Below, piece by piece: positions 9,738 to 17,868 of a stretch of DNA of 40,556 bases; within the stretch, counting starts at the first letter, position 1, and the number at the start of each line of letters is the position of its first letter. The stretch is taken from NCBI RefSeq assembly GCF_026229185.1, contig NZ_JAGGJA010000023.1:1-40556 (forward strand), given 5' to 3'. This stretch comes from Fodinibius salsisoli (GTDB lineage: Bacteria > Bacteroidota > Rhodothermia > Balneolales > Balneolaceae). The notes under the pieces were generated by a model. That model was not told the DNA's origin. It ran no database searches and saw only the letters and a program-made list of their open reading frames with translations. Both the position numbers and the translations under genes were made by a program.

Positions 9738-9987
9738 CGAAATGACATTGTAAGATCCCCCTTTCTTTTTTACCCCACACAGTCATCTCGAATGCAATAA
9801 GAGCCCCCCTACTCGCAGGCCAGGAGATTTAGGGGTCGCAAAGCTGGAACGGACACTTCCAAGGCCCAACCTGTTATAGATGCCACAGGTCATCCCTCTG
9901 AATTTGCAGTAAAAAGCGCTGCAAATTTTCCCCCTTCGAATGGGGACTCTGAGCTTTTCTTCATTTTCCAGCTTACCAATAGAAGAT
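9738..9987. repeat. dispersed repeat, copy 4
   Basis: Near-identical partner of 9172-9421. In this copy the CCCCCTTCGAAGGGGG palindrome is broken by one base (G to T), and the downstream segment differs. Confidence 0.75.
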
Positions 9988-10642
9988 TTCTCGCTCCGCT
10001 CCCCGATTGGCTCGGGACACGGCGAAATGACGGTAAGAGTAAGTAAAAAAACGAATGCCATACTTAAAAACTGAACACTTACCTACTTGCTGCTTTATAC
10101 TATACGAACAAACACCCCTCCTCCCGAGAAATCGGGACGGCACTCCCCTGAAGGGGAGATATCTGCCGACAAATGTAAAGCCAGTGATACCTTAGAATCA
10201 TGCTCCTTTTAGCATTCCGACCTAACATAAATTCTGCTGGAACAAGTGACCGAAGCCGAAGTGTAAAAAATCATTTCCTGTCTGAAAGTTGCGCTTTTGG
10301 CAACTTGAGTTAAATGATTTTAACGGAGGCAAAGAGAACGGCAGCAAGAATTTATTCAGACGGTGGCTTTTTTGCGTTTCGTTTTTTGGCCAACCAAAAA
10401 ATGGAACAAGAAAATAGCCCATTACAGTAGAAGATTTCTCATTCCGCTAACGCTCCCCGATTGGCTCGGGGCACGGCGAAATGACGGTCAGGGGGGATAG
10501 CTCATACAAGAAGAAAAGCCATAGCTCTCATCATCACCTCCATACTGTCATCTCGACCAGCGGGAGAGATCTTCTACTCTAAAGGCAGAGCGTGACATCG
10601 ATACTGGCTGACACACTCTTTGGACAAGTACCGTTATTAAGG

Positions 10643-10666
10643 GTCGGGAAAGCTTCCCGACCTACA
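10643..10666 (+). repeat. variable-stem palindrome with CTACA tail
   Basis: GTCGGGAA-AGC-TTCCCGAC followed by CTACA; same arms as 6895-6918 with a different loop. Confidence 0.6.
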
Positions 10667-10695
10667 TATTTAAGGGGGACTCTGTGTTCCATCAA

Positions 10696-11106
10696 CTAAT
10701 TTCTAAATTGCTCAAGCAGCTCAGCATCCGCTAAATCTTTCGTCCTGCTACTGGATCGTTTATTTATAATCAGATCATCCAAAGAGATAAAACTGATCCC
10801 CTGTCCCCCAAGTTCGCTGTTTTCTCTATTACGATAGGCCTCCTGAAATGAAACCCCACTTATACCGGTCATAATATCTATCCTCACCGGTTCATATCCC
10901 AGCTGGAGAATTTTATCATTCCCCATAAAATCCTCTTGACTTAGAGCGAGTTCACCAAAACCAAATTCACCAAGCACCGTCAAAAGCCGCTTTATATTTT
11001 CTTTTGAATTATTGACAAAAAATGGGGAAGCCTACACAACGAGATACTCAACACTATGCTCGTTCAACAATTCGATAAACTCTTTGTAATCCTTCTCGAG
11101 CCTCAT
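10696..11106 (-). pseudogene. MNT-type nucleotidyltransferase with internal deletion
   Basis: From an ATG at 11106 the frame reads MRLEKDYKEFIELLNEHSVEYLVV, then meets TAG. Shortly after, without a start, it continues FFVNNSKENIKRLLTVLGEFGFG to 10696, ending with LGYEPVRIDIMTGISGVSF and IINKRSSSRTKDLADAE. The flanks match the small nucleotidyltransferase family (DUF6036-like) of Bacteroidota. The missing piece between VEYLVV and FFVNN is where the catalytic GG...HG...R.T.D.D core should be. So roughly 50 bases with the active site were lost. The 95-residue frame at 10696-10983 is only its C-terminal part. Confidence 0.75.
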
Positions 11107-11257
11107 AGCCTCCCTTTTCCTTTAGGAACAATCTAATATACTGCTCTCGTAAATCCTGGAGTATGCTTAGACGTTCTTCCGGTGATTTGGATTTCCAATA
11201 GGTAATATCTTCCTGTTCAGCCTTATCTCTGCTTAAAAAACGGGCTTCTTTAATCAT
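11054..11257 (-). CDS. small partner protein of nucleotidyltransferase module
   Basis: A 67-residue charged protein with a WKSKSPEERLSILQDLREQYI core. This is a pattern I recall from small genes that precede DUF6036-like nucleotidyltransferases in Bacteroidota. Its 3' end overlaps the start of the broken nucleotidyltransferase by about 50 bases in another frame. Pairing and overlap suggest a toxin-antitoxin-like unit, but no activity has been assigned to it here. With the enzyme broken the module is probably dead. Confidence 0.6.
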   Translation of the reverse strand: MIKEARFLSRDKAEQEDITYWKSKSPEERLSILQDLREQYIRLFLKEKGGYEAREGLQRVYRIVERA

Positions 11258-11700
11258 AAATAGTTATTTTGCAAATAGATATTACATACTAATGTAACAA
11301 TTAAAATGATACTCTGATATTGCTTTTCCAAATTTGTTGCAGGTTCCCTATGCTACCTTTTTTAACGCAGAGCGCGCAGAATACGCCCTACAAGACCTAT
11401 CAGGTTTTGAAAACCTGATAGGTCTGTTACTTACGTCCCCGGCACTTCCCATTTTGATATAAACCACGTCTGATTGAAAATTCCTAATTCATAATTTGTA
11501 ACTCTCCGCGTTCTTTCATTTTGACCCCATCTTATTCTTCCCCTACCAGGCAGGGGAAGAGACGCTTTGATCCAGATCTTACTCAGCTTAATAATTTAGT
11601 CTTCATATTCTATACCTTTTTAACACAGAGTACAGAAAGCACAGTCATATTTTGTCCGTGCCCTTTGTGTTCCAACCCTCAGTGCCCTCCCTGTTCTATT
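11258..11700. other. non-coding gap with direct repeat
   Basis: Holds the first 118-bp direct repeat (11519-11636), preceded by a copy of 'ctgattgaaaattcc', which also occurs at 12603. No gene is seen. Confidence 0.6.
11519..11636. repeat. 118-bp direct repeat, left copy
   Basis: Identical over 118 bases to 12416-12533. It includes a small hairpin (CTACCAGGCAGGGGAAG region) and ends in a CACAGAGTACAGA motif. The two copies bracket the vapBC pair. Confidence 0.9.
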
Positions 11701-12090
11701 CTACGTTTGATATAATTTTAGCTCTTCAATATATCTGAAATCTTTTTTATTCCGAGTATAAAGCGGGATATCTTCTACAATAGCAGTAGCTGCTATAAGT
11801 CCATCCGGTAATGACAAGTTATGGCTCAATGAATAGGTATCCATCAGATCCATAAAGCATTCATCTATAGCCGGATCGAGATGTAAAAGATGAAGATGAG
11901 CGATATCCTGACGAATTTGCTGATATTCTTCCTTATTTAACGCACCAAACAGAAGTTCTCCGGCAGTGACAATACTTATAGCTATAGAATTCTGCCCAAT
12001 AGCCTGTAGCTTTTTTAGCGTATCCGGATGCTCTTTATAGAAATCAATAATGATATTTGTATCACAAAGTACTAACGACTTCTCTTCCAT
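11701..12090 (-). CDS. vapC: VapC-like PIN-domain toxin
   Basis: A 129-residue PIN-domain ribonuclease. The acidic metal site is complete: D10 (LCDTNIIID), E45 (TAGELLFG) and D96 (LSLPDGLIAATA), with a further D117 (TRNKKDF). It would cleave RNA, often tRNA, when released from its antitoxin. Its start overlaps the antitoxin gene by 19 bases. It looks intact. The pair sits between two identical 118-bp direct repeats, which suggests it arrived or can be lost as a unit by recombination. Confidence 0.9.
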   Translation of the reverse strand: MEEKSLVLCDTNIIIDFYKEHPDTLKKLQAIGQNSIAISIVTAGELLFGALNKEEYQQIRQDIAHLHLLHLDPAIDECFMDLMDTYSLSHNLSLPDGLIAATAIVEDIPLYTRNKKDFRYIEELKLYQT

Positions 12091-12278
12091 GCCTGCTTTC
12101 TTAATTCCCTGGCATCAATGTCTCGGCCTTTCCACATTCCGGCAGACGAAAAAAAATCATACGCCTCATCCACCTTTTTTCCGCTTTGTTGGATCTCTAT
12201 AAAGTCAAACTCCTCCAACAGCTTCATCAAAAAACCAATCTTTTTATCATCTTTTATGGTCAGCGTTATTTTCTTCAT
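12072..12278 (-). CDS. VapB-like antitoxin
   Basis: A 68-residue small protein directly upstream of and overlapping vapC by 19 bases. It begins with a beta-strand-like MKKITLTIKDDKKIGFLMKL stretch and ends in a basic tail containing GMWKGRDIDARELRKQAW, a tail typical of antitoxins paired with PIN toxins in Bacteroidota. No classical DNA-binding fold can be named from sequence alone. The antitoxin role is inferred from the arrangement and the tail motif. Confidence 0.8.
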   Translation of the reverse strand: MKKITLTIKDDKKIGFLMKLLEEFDFIEIQQSGKKVDEAYDFFSSAGMWKGRDIDARELRKQAWKRSR

Positions 12279-12585
12279 AATTGATTATTTCCAATAGTTA
12301 TTTATCATAATATATTAAAATACAAATTTCCTCCATACTTTTGAACACAGAGTACCCAGAGAACCCACAAAGTACACAGTTAATATTTTTCTCCGTGGGC
12401 GCCGTGTTCTTTCATTTTTGACCCCATCTTATTCTTCCCCTACCAGGCAGGGGAAGAGACGCTTTGATCCAGATCTTACTCAGCTTAATAATTTAGTCTT
12501 CATATTCTATACCTTTTTAACACAGAGTACAGAGCTTATATTTTTCTCTGCGCCCTCTGTGATCAAACCCCGTGTCCTCTGCGTT
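12279..12585. other. non-coding gap with direct repeat
   Basis: Contains the right 118-bp direct repeat and 'cacagagtac' fragments in both orientations. No gene is visible. Confidence 0.6.
12416..12533. repeat. 118-bp direct repeat, right copy
   Basis: Same orientation and sequence as 11519-11636, 897 bp apart. No divergence between the copies implies a recent duplication or gene conversion. Confidence 0.9.
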
Positions 12586-13674
12586 CTATGCTTTTTTCAA
12601 CACTCTGATTGAAAATTCCCAATTCATAATCGCTTCCACAATCCGCTCCGCCGTATGCCCATCCCAATACAGCGGCTTCGGCAAGTCTTTTTGACCGGCC
12701 ACTCCATTTTGCAGGTGCTTTTCAATATGATCCAAAATCACCTTTGGATCCGTACCTACCAGCGTATTCGTCCCTTCCGTAATGGTAATAGGCCGCTCCG
12801 TATTCTCACGCGCCGTCAAACAAGGAACGCCCAAAGCCGTGGTCTCTTCCTGGATGCCGCCTGAATCGGTCAGGACCAGTCGGGCATTGTTCATCAGGTT
12901 TACATTATCGAGGTAGCCCACCGGCTCCAGCAGGTGTAAGTTTGCTATGGACTCAAGTCGCTCCCACAACTCAAACTGCTCGGCTCGGTTCTTGGAGCGC
13001 GGATGTACGGGCCATACCAGCGGTATATCGGAGGCCGTCTCTTCCAGGATATCCACAAAGTTGTTAAGCGTCTCTTCCTGGTCCACATTCGAGGGACGGT
13101 GCAGTGTCACCAGCCCGTATTTTCGTGCATCGAGCCCAAGGTCGCTCAGTATGGTTGATTCGCCCGACCGCTCCCGCATATTGAAAAGCGTATCGATCAT
13201 GATATTCCCCACAAAACGGATCTTTGCATCAGGTATGCCCTCTTTCTTCAGGTTCATATTGCCATCAATGGAAGGCGTCAGCAGCAGATCGGCAATACTG
13301 TCGGTCAGCACCCGGTTGATCTCTTCGGGCATCTCTCGGTCGTAGCTGCGCAGGCCCGCTTCTACATGCGCCACCTTGATACCCATCTTATTGGCCACAA
13401 TGGTACAGGCCATGGTGGGATTGACATCCCCCACTACCACCACCCAATCGGGCTGCTCTTCTTCAAGCACTTGCTCAAACTCGGTCATCACTTTGGCGGT
13501 CTGTACGGCATGGCTGCCACTACCCACTCCCAGATGGTGGTCGGGAGCCGGTATCCCCAGTTCATCAAAAAATATTTTGGACATTTCATAGTCGTAATGC
13601 TGACCGGTATGCAACAACTGTGCTTCTATCTCTTGATGGTTTTTGTATTCTTCTAATAAGGGCGCAACCTTCAT
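12586..13674 (-). CDS. wecB: UDP-N-acetylglucosamine 2-epimerase, N-terminus interrupted
   Basis: Non-hydrolysing UDP-GlcNAc 2-epimerase giving UDP-ManNAc. Conserved pieces present: VVGDVNPT (D83 of this frame), HVEAGLRS (E105), EEINR, LHRPSN (H192) and DSGGIQEE. The open frame gives 362 residues but begins at an internal ATG. The natural start is at 13713: ATG TAG GTA ATC AAC..., reading M-stop-VINVASTRSNFMKVAP. The canonical first strand and the Arg of the G-T/A-R-P loop are thus encoded but sit behind a TAG at codon 2 (13708-13710). Reinitiation at M14 would keep Lys15 but lose Arg10 (E. coli numbering), a residue lining the active site. It is therefore either a weakened protein, a nonsense mutant, or a sequence error. 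It would feed the ManNAc(A) branch with the dehydrogenase at 3040. Confidence 0.88.
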   Translation of the reverse strand: MKVAPLLEEYKNHQEIEAQLLHTGQHYDYEMSKIFFDELGIPAPDHHLGVGSGSHAVQTAKVMTEFEQVLEEEQPDWVVVVGDVNPTMACTIVANKMGIKVAHVEAGLRSYDREMPEEINRVLTDSIADLLLTPSIDGNMNLKKEGIPDAKIRFVGNIMIDTLFNMRERSGESTILSDLGLDARKYGLVTLHRPSNVDQEETLNNFVDILEETASDIPLVWPVHPRSKNRAEQFELWERLESIANLHLLEPVGYLDNVNLMNNARLVLTDSGGIQEETTALGVPCLTARENTERPITITEGTNTLVGTDPKVILDHIEKHLQNGVAGQKDLPKPLYWDGHTAERIVEAIMNWEFSIRVLKKA

Positions 13675-13902
13675 AAAATTAGATCGAGTGCTTGCTACGT
13701 TGATTACCTACATTATGGATTACTATAATTAATTTGTTCATGTTTTTGCGAATTCTATAAACAGATACTTGTCCACTGAAGCCATGTTTATGCTAAAAAT
13801 CTTTGGCAGACTATACCTTATGCGAAGATAAGCTATGATTTCACATAGGCCTATTATCAGTAGTTTTTATTCAATATTTTAACAAAAAAATAATATACCT
13901 TT

Positions 13903-14772
13903 CTATTTAGAAGGCCTATCACCATTAACTCGGTTCAAAACGTTCCAATCATTTAATACCTCCTGACAAGTACCAAAGGTAAAATTTTGGAGCAACATAT
14001 TTAATTTACCTTTAGTTGTACTTAGGCCGATATAACATTTAAACCGTCTATTCAAAGGCATTCGTACTCTCGGACAATCGGGAGCAAAATCTCTTGGATG
14101 GAGGTAGACCACACCTGGTATCTCCCTTTTTTCCAGTTGGTTAAAGCCATATTTAATGACGGATTTCGGCCAGAAACGCAAATATCCTCCACCGCTAAAT
14201 GGAATATTCATTGATCCAAATGATATCATACTCATTGGCAATTCAGCAAACCGAGTGTCAAAATATTCTTTGGAGAGAATCTGAGGACCTTGTTCAATGT
14301 CGTAGCCACCATGACCTCGCTGGGCAGGGAACAAACTGGCATCATATTCTATACCCATTTCACTCATTACTTCAAAGGCCCATTCATTTCCCTGTGTAAT
14401 TGAAAAAGAAGGTGCCCTATATCCTTTTATCTTGGAGCCGATTAAATCTTCCAACACCTCTACAGATTGTTTCAAATAATCATGAAACTGATCAGGCGAT
14501 AATGTGTTTACCCGGTAGTGCCAATAGCCATGGGTACCAATTTCGTGTCCTCGGGCGGCTATATCTCTTACAAGACTGGGATATTTCTGGGCAACCCATC
14601 CCAAAACAAAAAAAGTAGCCTTTACTCCATATCTATCTAAAATGTCTAAGATTAGATTTGTCTTGTCCTCAACAATGGAAGGATATTGCTCCCAATTTCC
14701 CCGCCGCTCAAGCTGAGGAAGCCCTGCTATATGGAACCAATCTTCAATATCAAACGATAAAGCGTGTTTCAA
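13903..14772 (-). CDS. polysaccharide deacetylase, DUF3473 type
   Basis: A 289-residue NodB-homology deacetylase of carbohydrate esterase family 4. Metal and catalytic residues are seen: D8/D11 (SFDIEDWFH), H81 and H85 (GTHGYWHYR), RAPSFS (119-124) and HPRDF (225-229). The C-terminal part (CPRVRMPLNRRFKCYIGLS) is the DUF3473 extension found in deacetylases of exosortase-linked and other exopolysaccharide loci. It probably removes an N-acetyl from the glycan or its lipid-linked precursor. The start is TTG (14772), since no ATG lies upstream in frame. It is the last gene of the long minus-strand run, 30 bases after the FemAB-like gene. Confidence 0.9.
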   Translation of the reverse strand: MKHALSFDIEDWFHIAGLPQLERRGNWEQYPSIVEDKTNLILDILDRYGVKATFFVLGWVAQKYPSLVRDIAARGHEIGTHGYWHYRVNTLSPDQFHDYLKQSVEVLEDLIGSKIKGYRAPSFSITQGNEWAFEVMSEMGIEYDASLFPAQRGHGGYDIEQGPQILSKEYFDTRFAELPMSMISFGSMNIPFSGGGYLRFWPKSVIKYGFNQLEKREIPGVVYLHPRDFAPDCPRVRMPLNRRFKCYIGLSTTKGKLNMLLQNFTFGTCQEVLNDWNVLNRVNGDRPSK

Positions 14773-14802
14773 GGATTTTACAGTTATCTTAAAATGGTCA
14801 AA

Positions 14803-15795
14803 TTAATACACCCTTTTTGAAAAGAATGGACCTATTTTATCTGCAATAGATTTAGGGATTTTAGCCCATATATCAGCCAAAAAATCCATATTCTTAACAT
14901 TCATATCCGAGGGATTACTATAATTAAAATATAGCTGTTTATCCTCTGTCCCCCATTGTTTTTTAAATCTGTGAGAACCACTCCCTTCTGTTGCCCGGCC
15001 AAATGAAAAAATATCATACCCTTGATTAATACTGTACGCAATCATCTTCCAATACAAGAAGTTATTTGCCCCAAACTTGCTGTATTCCCAAAGTGATGCA
15101 GCCCAAGGGACTTCTACAAAGTTTTTATAGGTCATTATTATAGATGAACTGACCGGTTTATCTTCATAATAATTAATAAATAATTTAGCCTCACCAAATT
15201 CATAATCCTCTAAAATGTTAGAAAACAGTGATCTTGTAAGCACGGGAGACCCTAACCTATGCATTATGTCAGAATATACGGTATAGAATTCATCAAGAAG
15301 TTCTACTCCACCTATTTCCGTTTCAATGCCTTCCTTTCTTCCCTTGCGAACTTCCGTCCTTTTATCCCCATCAAAAAACTCCATCTGTTCATCTTCAGAG
15401 TCCTGCAGGTTTAAGAATGCTGAAATTTTTTTGCTGTTGGTTTCCTCGACAAGATCATCTGAAATCCCATGGAAGGATCGTATTTCGAACTCTGCATCGA
15501 AGTAGCTGAATATTTCTCTATATACTTCATCTTTATCATACTCTTCTGATAAAAAACATCCTCCATATGAAAAATGTGGCATAGAAACTATCGTATTACC
15601 CACTTGACAACAAGGGAAAATTCCTATGACAGTTTCATCATCATAGAGCAATACACTTTTATCATTAAATTTAAATGTTTTTTCAATTATACTACCCAAG
15701 GATGGATTATGGGCAATCGTTGGTTGGCCCGGATAATGATCAACAAATGTATTCCAATCTTCTTGATTATTGGCTTGCAGCTTTTCAATCCTCAT
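14803..15795 (-). CDS. FemAB/GNAT-like acyltransferase of exopolysaccharide loci
   Basis: A 330-residue protein of the FemAB-related GNAT superfamily, the type that sits beside DUF3473 deacetylases in exosortase/EPS loci. Hallmarks: LGSPVLTRSLF (181-191), a W..SLWEYSKFGANNFLYW block (231-249) and FGRATEGSGSHRFKKQWG (265-282). Members are thought to transfer an acyl or aminoacyl group, but the substrate is not established. Here it pairs with the deacetylase 30 bases downstream, so the two may remodel the same amino-sugar: deacetylation, then another acyl group. Codon use is AT-rich, like the genes upstream. Confidence 0.85.
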   Translation of the reverse strand: MRIEKLQANNQEDWNTFVDHYPGQPTIAHNPSLGSIIEKTFKFNDKSVLLYDDETVIGIFPCCQVGNTIVSMPHFSYGGCFLSEEYDKDEVYREIFSYFDAEFEIRSFHGISDDLVEETNSKKISAFLNLQDSEDEQMEFFDGDKRTEVRKGRKEGIETEIGGVELLDEFYTVYSDIMHRLGSPVLTRSLFSNILEDYEFGEAKLFINYYEDKPVSSSIIMTYKNFVEVPWAASLWEYSKFGANNFLYWKMIAYSINQGYDIFSFGRATEGSGSHRFKKQWGTEDKQLYFNYSNPSDMNVKNMDFLADIWAKIPKSIADKIGPFFSKRVY

Positions 15796-15872
15796 GAATT
15801 CAAAATTATTTAAGATTGCCTAATTAAAAATTGCTCATAGTATAAAAATCAGCTTACAGCTATACAACTATA

Positions 15873-16967
15873 TTATTCTTTTAGCAAGGTAGATATTTTA
15901 TGCACTATTTCTTTACTAATTCCTAAGTGAGTTGGTAGCGTAATTAAAAACTCTTCCAAGAAGTTCGAATTTTTGAGTTTACAGTTAGATGAAACATTGT
16001 CAAATTCTTTGCTGATAAAAATATTATTTCGATACATTTTTCTAACACCCATCCTATATAATACCTCTGGGATACTATCATTCTCATGTATAATTGGGAA
16101 ACGAATAAATATAGAACTCGTATTAGCTGTTATTAACTCCTCATCCAAAGATGAAGAATAAAGAGCTGCTACCTTTTTTCTATGATCGTTTAATTCTTTC
16201 AGATAAGTATTTTTGTCAGCTATTACATTTTTCAAAAATGGTATCTTTGAGCAAGTATATTCATCTGCTTTATATTTTTGAATGCTATCTCTCTTTGACA
16301 GATATAACATTTCTATTAATGAATAAGATACAGAATTCTTACCCAGTTGTAATAAACCTAAATTCAATAAAAATCTAATTTTTCTATGAACCTCACTGGG
16401 ATTATAAACTTCCTCAAGTCCCCAAAACTTTTCATTGTTTATCCTTAATAGACCTCCCATACCTAATGGCAAAGGTTTGCCTCTATCAAAACTGTATAAT
16501 TGAAAATCTCCCTTTATATTGGAATCCGAGGAAGAGGTTGATAAGTATTGGGAAGAATCGTAGATCACTAAAAGCTCATTCTCCTGAGCAAAATTAAGCA
16601 CCCTTTCTACATCTATATTCAAGCCAAATAAGTCTTGAAGTAAAATAGCTCTCGTATTTTCAGAGATATTTTTTTTAATTGATGAAAGCGAAGGTTCAAG
16701 AGTAGTTTTCTCTATATCATAAAGTTTGATCTTATTTTGAATAAAAGCATAAATTACTGATTCACAAGTATATGCTGGTAACAAAACTTCATCATTGGGT
16801 TTTAGTATTTTTTTAGCAATAAAACGGAGCAAACTACGTGCATTTTTACTGATCAGAATAGGAAATTGCCCATCGTATGTAATTTCATTATCTAAGAAAG
16901 AAGTTATTTGGTCTTTAGAGTTAGAAAACTCAAACGGAATGGCACTTTCAGCTGGTGGGGTATACAT
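15873..16967 (-). CDS. DegT/DnrJ/EryC1/StrS-like PLP protein
   Basis: About 364 residues from the ATG at 16967, one base after the sulfotransferase stop; ATG 16994 and TTG 17000 are alternative starts that would overlap it. The fold of sugar aminotransferases can be recognised: LPAYTCESVIYAF near residue 65, IYDSSQ near 135-140 (in place of the usual D-A-A-H/Q) and SFDRGKPLPLGMGG with the probable PLP lysine near 164. The sequence is more diverged than the VioA-like protein at 27874, and the DSS variation is unusual. It may aminate a keto-sugar or act as a non-canonical PLP enzyme of the glycan pathway. Function is inferred from fold and position. Confidence 0.75.
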   Translation of the reverse strand: MYTPPAESAIPFEFSNSKDQITSFLDNEITYDGQFPILISKNARSLLRFIAKKILKPNDEVLLPAYTCESVIYAFIQNKIKLYDIEKTTLEPSLSSIKKNISENTRAILLQDLFGLNIDVERVLNFAQENELLVIYDSSQYLSTSSSDSNIKGDFQLYSFDRGKPLPLGMGGLLRINNEKFWGLEEVYNPSEVHRKIRFLLNLGLLQLGKNSVSYSLIEMLYLSKRDSIQKYKADEYTCSKIPFLKNVIADKNTYLKELNDHRKKVAALYSSSLDEELITANTSSIFIRFPIIHENDSIPEVLYRMGVRKMYRNNIFISKEFDNVSSNCKLKNSNFLEEFLITLPTHLGISKEIVHKISTLLKE

Positions 16968-16968
16968 A

Positions 16969-17868
16969 TTATCTATGCCAAACACTGAGATCATTATCAA
17001 TTAATGAATCTAATTTTTTAATATCTTCATTAAAGAATTCCTTTAATTCTCTTCTTATATCCTGTGCCATTTCTTCCTTTTCTTCAATCATTTTCCCTGA
17101 TACTTTTTCCAAAACATTTCTCGGAATTACTTTTTTTACCGTCTCCCTGAGCATCAATGAAATTGAATTATTTCTATCTAAAATAAACTTTGCTACAAAA
17201 TTAGATGGTTCACCCGCACTATTATAGTTAACACTCGAATCATATTGAAAGTTGTTTGATATGGATAAAAATTCTGTAACCCTGCTAATTTCTTGTTCTG
17301 GTTGTCTTTTTAAATCTTCCTGTAAAAGAACATGGACATTTGAAAATCTCTCTTTAAATGTTTTTACTTGTTCATAATATAATCCCACCTCTTTATACAA
17401 CCACATAAAATCATAATTATCTTTTTTACGCTGATCTTCCAATTCCAGAGCATCTTTAAAACTTAATTTTTCACGATTATCTCTTAATAGATGATTATAA
17501 GCTGAATATGCTCGCTCTACTGGATTCCGTAATAGAATAATTATCTCAGCATCCCCTAAATAATTATAAATCTTATCTGCAGTAAATTCATGGAAAAACA
17601 AATAGTCTGGGCTTGCCTCACCTATTCTTTTACCTTCAACTTTTGCAAAAAGTTTTTTATAGTTTTTTTCTTTCCTTATTACTGCATTATCTATTGTATG
17701 ATCTCCTGGCCCATTATGTGGAAATTCTAAATGCCGTGAGCTAAAGTAGCGAGGTTCTTTAAGCCCTGCCATCGAAATATCGGGGTGTTTTCTTAATATA
17801 TTATAGAGAGCGGTTGTTCCGCATCTTGCCGCACCAACAATTAGAAAGTTAGGAAGTTGAGTTTCCAT
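16969..17868 (-). CDS. PAPS-dependent sulfotransferase
   Basis: A 299-residue cytoplasmic sulfotransferase. The 5'-phosphosulfate loop is VGAARCGTT (11-19). The 3'-phosphate site is in IILLRNPVERAYSAYNH (109-126), with the conserved RNPVERAYSAY. These are standard marks of enzymes that move sulfate from PAPS to a sugar hydroxyl or amine. It starts 20 bases inside the upstream glycosyltransferase gene, so translation is probably coupled, and it is followed at once by a DegT-like gene. It is one of three sulfotransferases in the cluster, so the glycan is probably sulfated at more than one place. Confidence 0.9.
   Translation of the reverse strand: METQLPNFLIVGAARCGTTALYNILRKHPDISMAGLKEPRYFSSRHLEFPHNGPGDHTIDNAVIRKEKNYKKLFAKVEGKRIGEASPDYLFFHEFTADKIYNYLGDAEIIILLRNPVERAYSAYNHLLRDNREKLSFKDALELEDQRKKDNYDFMWLYKEVGLYYEQVKTFKERFSNVHVLLQEDLKRQPEQEISRVTEFLSISNNFQYDSSVNYNSAGEPSNFVAKFILDRNNSISLMLRETVKKVIPRNVLEKVSGKMIEEKEEMAQDIRRELKEFFNEDIKKLDSLIDNDLSVWHR

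Larger units (their letters stand above)
8343..10695. other. 2.3-kb non-coding repeat-rich gap
   Basis: No supportable gene in this long gap. It contains two near-identical copies of the dispersed repeat about 567 bp apart (9172-9421 and 9738-9987), many 'tgtcatctcgacc' and 'gaaatgac' borders, and a hairpin with AGTTGC/GCAACT arms near 10285. Confidence 0.6.
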
